64,000 bases of DNA from positions 33,341,001 through 33,405,000 of the forward strand of contig CM048845.1 in the NCBI GenBank assembly GCA_026545225.1, given 5' to 3'. The DNA is from Cornus controversa (lineage: Eukaryota; Streptophyta; Magnoliopsida; Cornales; Cornaceae). The translations under genes and the position numbers were made by a program. The notes under the pieces were generated by a model. It had not been told where the DNA came from. It did not search any database and saw only the letters and a program-made list of their open reading frames with translations. Position 1 is the first letter of the stretch, and each line of letters begins with the position of its first letter. This document shows, in pieces, positions 23,701-32,199 of the stretch.

Positions 23701-25349
23701 AAGACAGAAACTAAAAAGAAGAAGAAAAAGAAGAAGAAGAAACTCTCGTTGGGTCTGTAACTTTAACATTGACGCTCTGATACCATGTTAGAAATATAAG
23801 CTAAATTGAGAGAACTATTAGAGAGAGAGAGGGGGAGAGAGAGAGAAATATAATATGTATTTCATATTCCAAAGGTTGATTACAATCTCAATATATAGTA
23901 TTTTCAAGAAATAAAATAAGGAAGACAACAATATATGAAAATATAAATTATGCCCCTAATTAAGAGATAATTGATCAAGCCCCTAATTAAGGAAGAGTTG
24001 ACTATTAGGTGTCACAACACTATCTATATTGAGTTAACATTCCACTTCTATAAAACTTTTAACATTTTGACTCCTAGCTCATTTATCCAAGCTTTCGTGG
24101 CTTTCCATAGAAGTGTCTATTGAATTATGTCACTAGCAAATAAATTGCACCGTGGAATGTCTCTTTTTATATCTTTCATTATTTCATATAGAATGATTGC
24201 GGACAGATTTGGGGGAATAGTACATATTATTGGTGTAATACTACTTTATTAGAAAATCATTAGTTTCTTCTCAGAGAATATGTGAACTCTTGTCCTGTAC
24301 TCTATACGCACAACTCTAGTGCTTATATCTTTACAAATATCTTAGATATTTTTGGTAAAACTAGCCGGAATGTCTTTTCTTTTTAAGGCCCACCAAAGTA
24401 TATCTCTTGGCTATATGTATTATCTTAGTTTATGAAAATCATGTCTGAAACTTTCTTTTAAGTTATGCAATTTTACCAATTAATAGTCTTATTAAGTAAC
24501 GACCTCTATTGTAGATGTTCCTAGCATAAATCCAAATTGGTCACCAAACATTTTTAGTTCTTTCGTTAATCTTTATTCTATTATCATGATTAAGGCATTA
24601 GAAAAAAAGGTTCCGTTTGGTTGTTACGCATTAAATTAGGATTCGGCAATCCAATGAAATCTCATCAATATCATCTTTGCCTTTGTCCCATATAAATAGG
24701 GTTAGCCTAATAAATTCTCTTTTCCCGATCTTTTCTATTAAAGGTTGTGTCTCCTATTATATTTTATTTTTTAAGATCATCTCTAATTACTTCATCCTAC
24801 ATGATGGGTTTTGGTTGTCCTTGTCTCTTAGTTTCTATGCAAATAAATCCACTCCATGGATCTCGGTTGTATATAACCATACCACCCTAGTCTACTTTAT
24901 CACTAATAGGCGTCACTTCTACTTTCCATCTCACATGATTATTAATCCCATCTTTTCTAGTCAATCCTATCCTAGGAAGCACGGATACTTCTACAAGGGT
25001 AACGTACTCGTATCAGATACTAACACTCCTCGAATAGTCACAAATACGTGTCCGATACTTCTTAAACGTATTCATAATTTGAAAATATGTTTTTTATAAT
25101 TTTATTTATTTATTTTTGTGGACAATACATCCACACAAATCAGGGTTTCAAATTAGTTAGCAACTTAGCATTTAGACAAGTAGCTTACATATCTTATTGG
25201 CATGTAAAAGTTGTAGAAATTGACATTAAATTGCATCTGAATTCTTTATTATTTCTATTTCTCTAATCTTTCATCTTTTTATTTCTTTTTCCCTCTTTTT
25301 CTTTCCATTTTTTTTTCCTTTGGCAGGGTTTAGGTACATGGAGCAATGA
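14793..25349 (+). CDS. Candidate small host gene, four exons, function unknown
   Basis: Exons proposed from splice signals are 14793-14801 (ATG GCT AAG, then GT), 14924-15004 (after [22 protein letters not shown]...), 16327-16400 (after [26 protein letters not shown]..., then GTAAGT) and 25334-25349 (after TTTAG; ending YMEQ and TGA). Together they give 59 codons plus stop, with phases that agree. The two middle exons are clearly coding-like: balanced residues, charged and helical, with good splice sites. I do not recognise the family. The short first exon and the last exon are less certain. An alternative acceptor at 25326 also stops at once. The third intron (about 8.9 kb) contains the copia element. 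If the start is wrong, this may be the 3' end of a gene whose 5' part was lost to element B. Confidence 0.5.
16401..17406. other. Intron DNA before the copia insertion
   Basis: T-rich intron-like sequence without coding signal. Two tandem copies of a ~36-bp unit (TATTTTACTAGTAT...TTATTAATGCATC) lie at about 16930-17000. Confidence 0.5.
17407..17644 (-). repeat. 3' LTR of the copia element
   Basis: On the plus strand it runs from TGTCAGAGATATAAGC to TTGTCACAACA. It is nearly the same as 23786-24019, with a handful of substitutions and small indels in the GAGAGA tract. The purine tract of the element (minus CTCCAGCTTGAGGGGGAG, 17645-17662) abuts it. Confidence 0.9.
17652..18859 (-). pseudogene. 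Copia RT (C-terminal part) and RNase H
   Basis: The minus strand reads the later part of the copia [19 protein letters not shown] at the left edge of the inserted LTR (about 18800-18857), the active-site block [12 protein letters not shown] near 18590-18610, and [20 protein letters not shown] at 18033-18383. It then reads RNase H with [20 protein letters not shown] and HIEVDCHFI at 17652-17936. Stops near 18475, 18640 and 18800 show decay. It continues the RT begun at 21314-21485, beyond the inserted LTR. Confidence 0.85.
18860..21308 (+). repeat. Solo Tekay-type LTR nested in the copia RT
   Basis: It begins TGTAGAGACCGTGACC and ends GGGGTGTGATA, with 5-bp direct repeats GAGCT (18855-18859) and GTGCT (21309-21313), one mismatch apart. 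It interrupts the copia RT between the codons for LHQ and LNVKN. It is homologous to the two LTR halves of element C. A first tail ending GTGTGACA at 21205 is followed by a primer-site look-alike (TGGTATTAGAGC, 21209-21220). A second tail then ends at 21308, beside the target duplication. No internal genes are present, so it is a solo LTR of about 2.45 kb. Confidence 0.8.
20764..20985. repeat. CGATGCATCG motif cluster in the solo LTR
   Basis: Within about 220 bp there are at least eight copies of the palindromic phrase CGATGCATCG or one-base variants (CGATCCATCG, CGATACATG, TGATCCATCA), spaced irregularly by about 15-45 bp. Similar clusters occur in element B (10411-10483, 12890-13050). Confidence 0.7.
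21314..21553 (-). pseudogene. Copia RT, N-terminal part
   Basis: The minus strand reads [38 protein letters not shown] and [12 protein letters not shown], the standard start of a copia reverse transcriptase, ending at the inserted LTR. The reading resumes on the other side of that LTR at 18859. Confidence 0.9.
21554..23000 (-). pseudogene. Copia integrase with C-terminal region
   Basis: At 22449-23000 the minus strand reads the pre-integrase zinc region ([19 protein letters not shown] and [13 protein letters not shown]) and the catalytic-core start ([15 protein letters not shown], then [17 protein letters not shown]). At 21554-22168 it reads the copia integrase C-terminal block ([20 protein letters not shown]) and a Pro/Ser-rich linker. 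Stops near 22170-22200 and 22400-22450 break the frame, so it is non-functional. Confidence 0.85.
23110..23511 (-). pseudogene. Copia gag end and protease remnant
   Basis: The minus strand contains [14 protein letters not shown], a typical copia gag zinc-knuckle end (CWKLHGKP-like), followed after about 60 residues by [13 protein letters not shown], the copia protease active-site motif with D/N-S-G-A. Here the catalytic Asp position reads Asn. Most of gag upstream is absent. Confidence 0.8.
23774..23785 (-). other. Primer binding site of the copia element
   Basis: The minus strand reads TGGTATCAGAGC, a perfect initiator tRNA-Met primer site, directly next to the 5' LTR at 23786. Confidence 0.9.
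23786..24019 (-). repeat. 5' LTR of the copia element
   Basis: On the plus strand it runs from TGTTAGAAATATAAGC to GTGTCACAACA, matching 17407-17644. It is followed by CTATC, which pairs with GTATC at 17402-17406 as the target duplication. Confidence 0.9.
24025..25333. other. Intron DNA after the copia insertion
   Basis: A+T-rich sequence without coding signal. A strong polypyrimidine tract (about 25255-25325) precedes the last acceptor of the host gene. Confidence 0.5.
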
Positions 25350-26221
25350 TCTCCGCTTTTCTGACTATTGCTCAGGCGATGAGTGATCAAGGATGTGTAT
25401 AAATTAGTGTTCAAGCAGCCTATTTTCATGCTCTTCCAGACTGGGCCCTTGGCTGCCTGCATCTTTAAATGAGTTTGGAGACATGCCCTTATTGGCAGGA
25501 AATTGGAGCAACCATATCAACTAATCCTCTCGTCTCTATGTCATGTGGGTTTAACAGCGCTTAATTCTGAGTTATGGCAGGAGATTCTTGTAACATATTT
25601 GTATTTTTTTAGATAGATAACGCTTGAATAGGCTAATTGAGGATTGGCTGGAAAAACCCATCAAGTTATTGCTAGTTTTTTTTTCTTTTTTAATTTTTTC
25701 TTCCGTCTTTTTTTTTTGTTTTTTGAAAGTTAAGTTATTGGTAGTTTAGGTAATAGAATAGGGTCGCTGGATATATTGCATGAAGTATTAATGTCATTGG
25801 CCCAATTAAGATGTTACATATTGTTGCTGTCTTGTGGAAAAGTTGGGGCAGTCTTGTTGAAAATAAAATATATTCTTTATTGGTATTTTCTTTGAAAATT
25901 GTTTACGACGGTTCTTCTAATACATGTCTTCTCTCATGCATTAAAAGAAAATATCGTGTTGGGCTCTTCAAAGATGTAGCATGCAAACTCGTGCTGATCT
26001 ACTCACGTCTATATGGCAGATCTTGTAGCCATCCCTGTTTCCATAATTTAAGCTACCATTTCTTCCATAATGCTTGTGATTAGTCTTCTAGTAAAATGCT
26101 CGTCTAGTGGATTGATTTCAAACCCATCGATGTCAGCTAGCTTGCTCATTGCATTCATGTACATATACAAACTTGTTAAAAGAATCTAGCAATCCAAGCC
26201 CTTTCAATCTCTGTCAGCTCA
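25350..26221. other. 3' flank of the host gene, no further feature recognised
   Basis: Probably the 3' UTR followed by intergenic DNA. T-rich tracts lie at 25675-25725. Short open frames here lack any recognisable domain. Confidence 0.4.
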
Positions 26222-26610
26222 CAGCACCCCAGAAAGGGATAATTTCAGCAAAATTTTCAAATTTTTAACAGATTCGGCAATCTTTCCAATGACTTGCAAT
26301 TATACAGAGACAAATCATCCAGACTTGAGATCAGAAGACTCTTTTAATTTATACAGAAGAATTTGAGCTGAGAAAGGGTACCAATCTCTCTTGGCAGGGT
26401 CTTAATATTTTTACAAGTTCCAAGTTCAATTTCTCCAATTTGGATAATTTTCCAATCTCTCTTGGAAACTCATCATGCTTATGGGCACCTAATAAGCTGA
26501 ATTTCCTGCAAATTGATCATATTTGCAAGATCAGGGATAAAGCCAGTGACCTGTAGACTCTTTATATTTGAGCTGAGAAAGGGTACCAATCTCTCTTGGC
26601 GGTGATTGAT
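26222..26610 (-). pseudogene. LRR fragment of an NBS-LRR (TNL-style) resistance gene
   Basis: The minus strand reads leucine-rich repeat phrases: LPREIGTLSQLK (twice, from a ~36-bp exact duplication at about 26359-26394 and 26566-26600), DLANMINLQEIQLIRCP, EFPREIGKLSKLEKLNLE and LSLYNCKSLERLPNL, ending CCELTE. These are typical of the LRR region of TIR-NBS-LRR proteins of rosids. Frameshifts and stops lie between them, and no NB-ARC or TIR sequence is in the window. It is a decayed fragment. Confidence 0.65.
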
Positions 26611-26938
26611 TGGAGGTTCGTGCAGCCTCCTAAATTAAGGGTTTGGAAACAGGAGGAGAGCTCCCATTGGCAGGCTTCGAATTCTCATGTCAAGAATCTC
26701 AGTGATGATAATCCACTTACAGATGTTACCATGAATATGCCCCTTCCATTCCTCAACTCCAATCAATCACTGATCAGTGTCTACATCTGATGGCCCAACA
26801 TCATAGAAGATGGGTAAAACCAATTGCCCCATACATCTTGTAACACCCTTGAATCATGTTTCTTTTTCTTGTCTTCATCTTATTAGGATTCAAAGGTGAT
26901 TTTTGGACGTTGTGGGGGTAGAAGTGTAATTAGGGATA

Positions 26939-26941
<3 letters not shown>

Positions 26942-26999
<58 letters not shown>
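26942..26999. repeat. (TG)n(TA)n(TG)n microsatellite
   Basis: A TGTGTG-(TA)~20-TGTGTG block. Similar (AT)n runs occur at about 27679-27720, 27897-27915 and 27990-28015 within the same solo LTR. Confidence 0.9.
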
Positions 27000-27189
27000 A
27001 TATGTATATGTAGGCTATATGCATATGTCTTGTAAAGGAAGCTTTGAATTGAAGTTTATGGCAGACAAGTGGGTGCATGTGTGACATGTGTACCAAGCTA
27101 CAATTGTTCTGACCACTTTTTTTTATGCACATTTGAATGTAAGAAAATAAGGTGTGCAAGAAAAGAGAGACTGAAATACAGTCTCGGCT

Positions 27190-27345
27190 GAACAGAGAGG
27201 AGGAGAAGAGAAGAAGAAAAAGAAAGAGAAGAAGAAGAGAAGAAGAAAAAGAAGAGAAGAAGAAGAAGAAGAGAAAAAGAGAGAGAGAAGAGAAGAAGAA
27301 GAAGAAGAGAAAAAGAGAGAGAGAAGAGAGAGAGAAGAAGATCAC
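27190..27345. repeat. 150-bp uninterrupted purine tract
   Basis: It is composed only of A and G, mostly GAA, GAGA and AAGAG units. It contains two consecutive copies of a ~36-bp unit (AAGAAGAAGAGAAAAAGAGA...) at about 27255-27328. It is read as spurious Arg/Lys/Glu or Ser/Leu/Phe-rich frames on the two strands, and none of them is a gene. Confidence 0.9.
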
Positions 27346-27675
27346 TTACCAGGCAAGTTGAATCTTGCCTTTCATTGCTATATATATAAATTTTTATAGA
27401 CAAATCAATATGCATGTATGATTTAAGTTGGTAATTTTTTATAGCTTTTTTTTCTTAGTTGTTAGAGCTCACATGAAATCTATAGATTTTCTTTTAGGTG
27501 CTGTTATTGTTGTATTAGAATGATTTTGGTTTAAATTAATGATTTTTTTTTTCTTGCCAAATGAACATGATGTTAAGTTCATGTATGTGGGTATGTTTAT
27601 TGGTATATTGTTGGTGTGAGAGAAGGAGCATGCAAATTAAAGGTATGCATGTGGTGTTAAATGAGTGGTTGGTAG

Positions 27676-27722
<47 letters not shown>

Positions 27723-29171
27723 GTGTTATGTACGTAAGTATGTGGTAGATGGTAATCTGATGGAGTTGTTATGGCAGCACTTGAGTGGTATAATTTTGTT
27801 AATCTTAGAGGCACTGTTTCTTTAATGCAAAAGATTAGCTTATAATTATGGGGTGATGCTGAATTTTCGTTTGGGTTTATGCATGTGCTTGTATATATTT
27901 ATATATATATATATAGATAGATAGATAGTTATGAAGGACCTGATTTAGTTTGTTTTCATTTTTGTTAGTATAGTTACTTTGGGTAGTGTGATATATATAT
28001 ATATATATATATATATGTGGCCGGTCACCTTGGTGGCCTGTTATGGTTGTGTATACATATAGATGGTGAATTTGTTTGGTTAGTTTGAGGTGGGCTGATT
28101 TTTTTTGGGCCTTATATGATGTTGTGAATTGGATAGTCTTATGGAAATGGGTTGCCCATGTGCAAGAATTGGGTTGAAACCAATTGGGCTTTGTTTTGGG
28201 TTCATTAAAAATGATTGCATGATAATGGACTGGGCTGAAATTAAGATTAGGCCCAATGTCATTTAAAAGAAATTTAAAGAATTTCTTTTGGGCTGAAATA
28301 GAACTTGGAGAAAAAAGTTTCTAATGCTCCATTAATTACGAAAATTTTTGAAAATTCAATGTTTATGAATTTAGAACTAATTATGCTAGAATAGTTGGTT
28401 CTAGGGAAAAATTCTCGAATGCTCCATAATTTACAAAAATTTATGAAATCATTTGTTTTAACGCAATAGAGCTTATTAAGTTAGAATAGTTGGTCCTAAG
28501 GATTAAAGATTCGGTTAGCGACGTTTTAAGCTTTATGAACGTGCCCAATTCGCTCTTTTAATTTATTAAATGTGGAAAAGCATTAATAAATTATAAAAGA
28601 ATTTTTGTTGGTTTAAAGAAAACTTGTTTTCCTTTTGTTTTAATTTAGAGAGAAAATATCCTTTGAAGCTTTAAAAATTACGAAAAGCTCTTGAATGGTA
28701 CATTTTGGCATGATAAGCTTAATTATGTTAAAATAATTAAGTTTATAAAAGATTTAAGTGGTCAAATCTTAAAGTGATTAATTAATGTGATTAGTGATCA
28801 CATTAGGAGAACGATTTGATTTATTAAATGTCAAAAGCATTTAGTAAATCCTAAAAACTTGAATGTGTGGAAATGAGATAAAAATTTCTAAAGAATTTGT
28901 GAGGTATGGTCAGGGACCTACCTATTGGGTGTGTACAACCCTTTTGTTATGGCCATTGGGCGGAGCGTGCCCTTATTGTGTGGACGTGGTCCGGGACCAT
29001 CTGGGTGAGTAGACGTACAAACCCAGCCACATGTGCGAGCTTGCATAGTCCGGGACTATGCGATGCGCACCACTTGTTGGCTAAGCATGCCATCTAATTG
29101 AGGGAAGCCCAGGGCTCATGTGAGGCTATGTTAAGCTAATCTAGACGATTAGTTTAATAAGGAATTGTTGA

Positions 29172-30122
29172 TGTACACACAAATTTCGTGTCCGAAAACC
29201 TAGGAACGAAATTGAGTAACAAACAATCAGTTTTATTAATTCAAGAAAAAGGGGTACAATTCTCTGTGGTCGATTCTTTTATAACAAAGAATCTTCCTCT
29301 GATTCAATCTCTTTGATGTTTGGTGCAAGGGTTTCAAAAGCTTGTTCTTGAACCTGTAGTGATGAGCTTTCTTCAAATCTTCAAGATTGAGGAAAGGCTT
29401 GACTGGATTTCCGATCGAGTGCCGATAGAGCTTGATCTCGAACGGTGGGTTGAAGGTCTTCGAAGAAGAACGACACTTGTGTGGCGTGTTTGATGTTCTT
29501 CGTCTTCAGATTCTTCGCGGGTTGAAAGTCTTTGAAATAGAACGACACTTGTGTGGCGTGCTTGTTGTTTTTCTTCTTCAGATTCTTCGAGGATTTAAAG
29601 TCTTTGAAGTAGAACGGCACTTGTGTGGCATGCTTGATGTTCTTCGTCTTCAGATTCTTCGAGGACTTAAGATCTTTGAAGTAGAACGGCACTTGTGTGG
29701 CGTGCTTGATGTTCTTCGTCTTCAGAACTTCGAGTCTTCGTTGAGGCAGAGGTTTGGCAGAGCTTTTGTGTTCTCTTGAACTCTTTGTGTCTGTCCTCCT
29801 CTCCTTCTGTGTCCCCTGTCTTTTTCCCTCCAATGTGTAGGGTGACCTTGTATTTATAGGCAAAAGGGGTGGAGGTTTGATTTGGTAACTCCCCATTAAT
29901 TGTGCCAACTTCCATAAAAAGAGATTTTGCCTCCTTTTATATGGAAATAAATCAAATTTAAATTTGAATTAGAACACATGTTTTTTAAAGGCCTGAACCT
30001 TCACGATTTTGACACGTGTCTCTTGCTGGGACCCACAATCGTAGAATTAAATTGATCAAAAGTGTTTGACTTATTGACCAATCGGACGGTGATTAAATCA
30101 TCACAAAATTTATGTGTCTACA
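29172..30122 (-). repeat. 3' LTR of the TR-GAG element
   Basis: 951 bp. On the minus strand it starts TGTAGACACATAAATTTTG and ends AAATTTGTGTGTACA. It holds a TATA-like box (plus TATTTATA, 29851-29858) and, downstream of it, four copies of a 72-bp unit beginning at about 29471, 29543, 29615 and 29687. A 175-codon frame at 29381-29908 spans the repeats (repeating KTKNIKHATQV). It starts upstream of the TATA box and is probably not translated. Confidence 0.9.
29851..29858 (-). promoter_or_regulatory. TATA-like box in the 3' LTR
   Basis: The minus strand reads TATAAATA followed by CAAGGTCACCC. The identical box in the 5' LTR (35365-35372) is the likely promoter of the element. Transcription would start roughly 25-35 bp downstream on the minus strand and so include the 72-bp repeats in the leader. 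Confidence 0.55.
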
Positions 30123-30136
30123 AATTGCCCCCACTT
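30123..30136 (-). other. Polypurine tract of the TR-GAG element
   Basis: The minus strand reads AAGTGGGGGCAATT, ending at the TGTAGACA start of the 3' LTR. Confidence 0.7.
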
Positions 30137-30189
30137 CAAGTCTCGCGCTATATTGAACTTGTCACGTTTTTAAAGCGGGACTTGAAGTA

Positions 30190-30191
<2 letters not shown>

Positions 30192-30232
<41 letters not shown>

Positions 30233-30668
30233 AAACAGAATTGGAAATTTGAGAATCCTATTAGAAATTGGATTTTTTTTCTTTTCCAAATAGAATTGGA
30301 AATTTGAGAATCCTATTAGAAATAGGATTTTTTTTCTTTTCCAAACATAATTGGAAATTTGAGAATCCTATTAGAAATAGGAAATTTTTTTTTTCTTTTC
30401 CAAACAGAATTGGAAATTTGAAAATCCTATTAGAAATAGGATTTTTTTCTTTTCCAAACAGAATTGGAAATTTGAGAATCCTATTAGAAATAGGATTTTT
30501 TTTTCTTTTCCAAACATAATTGAAAATTTGAGAATCCTATTAGAAATAGGATTTTTTTTTTTTCAAACAGAATTGGAAATTTGAGAATCCTATTTCAACT
30601 AGGATTAATCCACCATTATATATATGTAGCCCATGCTATACCATTATATATATGTAGCCCATGCTATA
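30192..30668. repeat. AT microsatellite and ~55-bp tandem array
   Basis: (AT)n at about 30192-30229 is followed by about seven copies of a 54-59 bp unit containing GAATTGGAAATTTGAGAATC and CTATTAGAAATAGGA (30233-30600). The latter half of the unit is itself a small inverted repeat. A 28-29 bp duplication (ATATATATGTAGCCCATGCT) follows at about 30611-30668. Confidence 0.9.
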
Positions 30669-30756
30669 AACCTTTCACTTCAGAGATTAATTGTGAGAAG
30701 TCTCTCCAACTGCTACTGAAAGGAAATTGTCAGAAACTCACACCGAACAATTGTAA

Positions 30757-30805
30757 GTTTCTCCTTTTTTTTTTTTTTTTCTTCTCCCAGCCGTACCTTC
30801 TTCCC

Positions 30806-30836
<31 letters not shown>

Positions 30837-31056
30837 TCTTCTTCTTTCTCTTTTTTCTTCTCCCAGCCGTACCTTCTCCCCCCTTTTTTTTTCTTTTTCC
30901 CTTTTTTTTTTCTTTTTTTTTTCTTCTTTCTCCCAGCCGCCACTTCTTCTTCATTTTTTTTTTCTCCTCTTCTCTCTTCCAGCCGCCACTTCTTGTTCAA
31001 CTTTTTTTTTTTCCCAGCCGCCACTTCTCATTCAATTTTTTTTTTTTTTTTTTTTT
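30757..31056. repeat. T/C-rich tract with CAGCCG blocks
   Basis: About 300 bp of poly-T and CTT runs are separated by CTTCTCCCAGCCGTACC or CCAGCCGCCACTTCTT blocks, repeated roughly six times. On the minus strand these are purine tracts similar to the element's polypurine tract. No gene is present, and the long Lys/Glu or Phe frames are composition artefacts. Confidence 0.85.
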
Positions 31057-31199
31057 GCAGAAACTTGGAAACCAACTGACTTAAGGGAAGAGACTCCAGC
31101 CACATAGGTATTTATTTATTTTATTTTAAATAAATAAAAATTTCTCTTGTAGTATGCCTTTGTAACATAAATTTGCAGGAAAAAAAAAAAAATGTAACC

Positions 31200-31760
31200 G
31201 CAGTTTGTACAAGTGGTTTTGAAGACTCCAACTGTGTGTACAATTGCTCTCTTGTGCACCAGTTTGGAATGTGTGGTTTGGAAGACTCCGACTGTGTGTA
31301 CAATTGCGCTCTTGTGCACCAGTCTAGAAGGCGTGGTTTAGAAGACTCCGACTGTGTGTACAATTGCGCTCTTGTGCACCAGTTTGGAAGGCGTGGTTTG
31401 GAAGACTCTGACTGTGTGTACAATTGCGCTCTTATGCACCAGTCCGGAAGGCGTGGTTTAGAAGACTCCAACTGTGTGTACAATTGCGCTCTTGTGCACC
31501 AGTTTGGAAGGCGTGGTTTAGAAGACTCCGACTGTGTGTACAATTGCGCTCTTGTGCACAAGTTTGGAAGGCGTGGTTTGGAAGACTCCGACTGTGTGTA
31601 CAATTGCGCTCTTGTGCACCAGTCCAGAAGGCGTGGTTTAGAAGACTCCAACTGTGTGTACAATTGCGCTCTTGTGCACCAGTTTGGAAGGCGTGGTTTG
31701 GAAGACTCCGACTTTGTGTATAATTGCACTCTTATGCACCAGTCTGGAAGACGTGATTTT
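31200..31760. repeat. 60-bp tandem array, about nine copies
   Basis: The unit has strict 60-bp periodicity with GGAAGACTCCGACTGTGTGT, then ACAATTGCGCTCTTGTGCAC. Copies differ by a few bases. Because 60 is a multiple of three, the array stays open on both strands (plus 31173-31895, minus 31121-31729), with repeating peptides such as GLEDSDCVYNCALVHQF. I see no retroelement domain in either. Confidence 0.95.
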
Positions 31761-31761
31761 G

Positions 31762-31995
31762 ATGCAGACAGTTTATACTCGTGTCAGGGAGTAAAATTTT
31801 TTTTTTTTTTTTGCAGACAGTTTATACTTATGTCAGGGAGTAAATTTTTTTTTTTTTTTTTTTTTAAGGCAGTTTATACTCGTGTCAGGGAGTAAATTTT
31901 TTTTTTTGCAGACAGTTTATACTCGTGACAGAGAGTAAATTTTTTTTTTTTTTTTTTTGCAGACAGTTTATACTCTTGTCAGGGAGTAGAATTTT
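31762..31995. repeat. Second array: GCAGACAGTTTATACTC units with poly-T
   Basis: About five copies of GCAGACAGTTTATACTCGTG plus TCAGGGAGTAAA, each followed by a T run of 8-24 bases, with a period near 50-60 bp. A related partial copy lies near 32120-32170 (CAGTTTTTACTCGTGCGGG). Confidence 0.9.
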
Positions 31996-32199
31996 TTTTA
32001 TTTTTTGGATGACTGAACTCGGAACAAACCTCCAAGCTGCCTACGTACCCTCAACAGGAATTAAGTCATTTACGTAGTTCAAAGTTAACAAACTCAAAAT
32101 TTTTTTTTTTTTTTTTTTGGCCATACACAGTTTTTACTCGTGCGGGCCAGGAGTGCAGCGCAGTTTAGGCTCATGCGATCAGGAGCACTCCATCTTTGA

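Larger units (their letters stand above)
17407..24019 (-). mobile_element. Ty1/copia retrotransposon with gag largely lost
   Basis: It is flanked by two LTRs of 238 and 234 bp and by 5-bp direct repeats GTATC (17402-17406) and CTATC (24020-24024), one mismatch apart. The minus strand reads, in order, primer site (23774-23785), gag-end/protease remnant, integrase, reverse transcriptase and RNase H, which is the copia order with integrase before RT. Only about 260 bp separate the primer site from the protease-side frame, so most of gag is deleted. A solo Tekay-type LTR splits the RT. It lies in an intron, antisense to the host gene. Confidence 0.9.

Noticed and set aside
26890..27415. Ser/Leu/Phe-rich and Arg/Glu/Lys-rich frames
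   Set aside because: They are read across a purine tract and TA/TG microsatellites.
29381..29908. 175-codon frame present in both LTRs
   Set aside because: It begins upstream of the LTR TATA box and consists of 72-bp repeat translations, so it is probably not a gene.
30581..31084. Long open frames of Phe/Ser or Lys/Glu composition over the T-rich tract
   Set aside because: They are products of poly-T/poly-A and CTT runs on both strands, with no domain and no codon bias.
31200..31760. Possible CRISPR-like array
   Set aside because: The units are contiguous 60-bp repeats without unique spacers, in plant DNA within a retrotransposon.
31121..31895. Open frames of 202 and 240 codons on opposite strands
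   Set aside because: Both arise because a 60-bp tandem repeat has no stop in those frames. Neither resembles a known protein, so the array is reported as a repeat.
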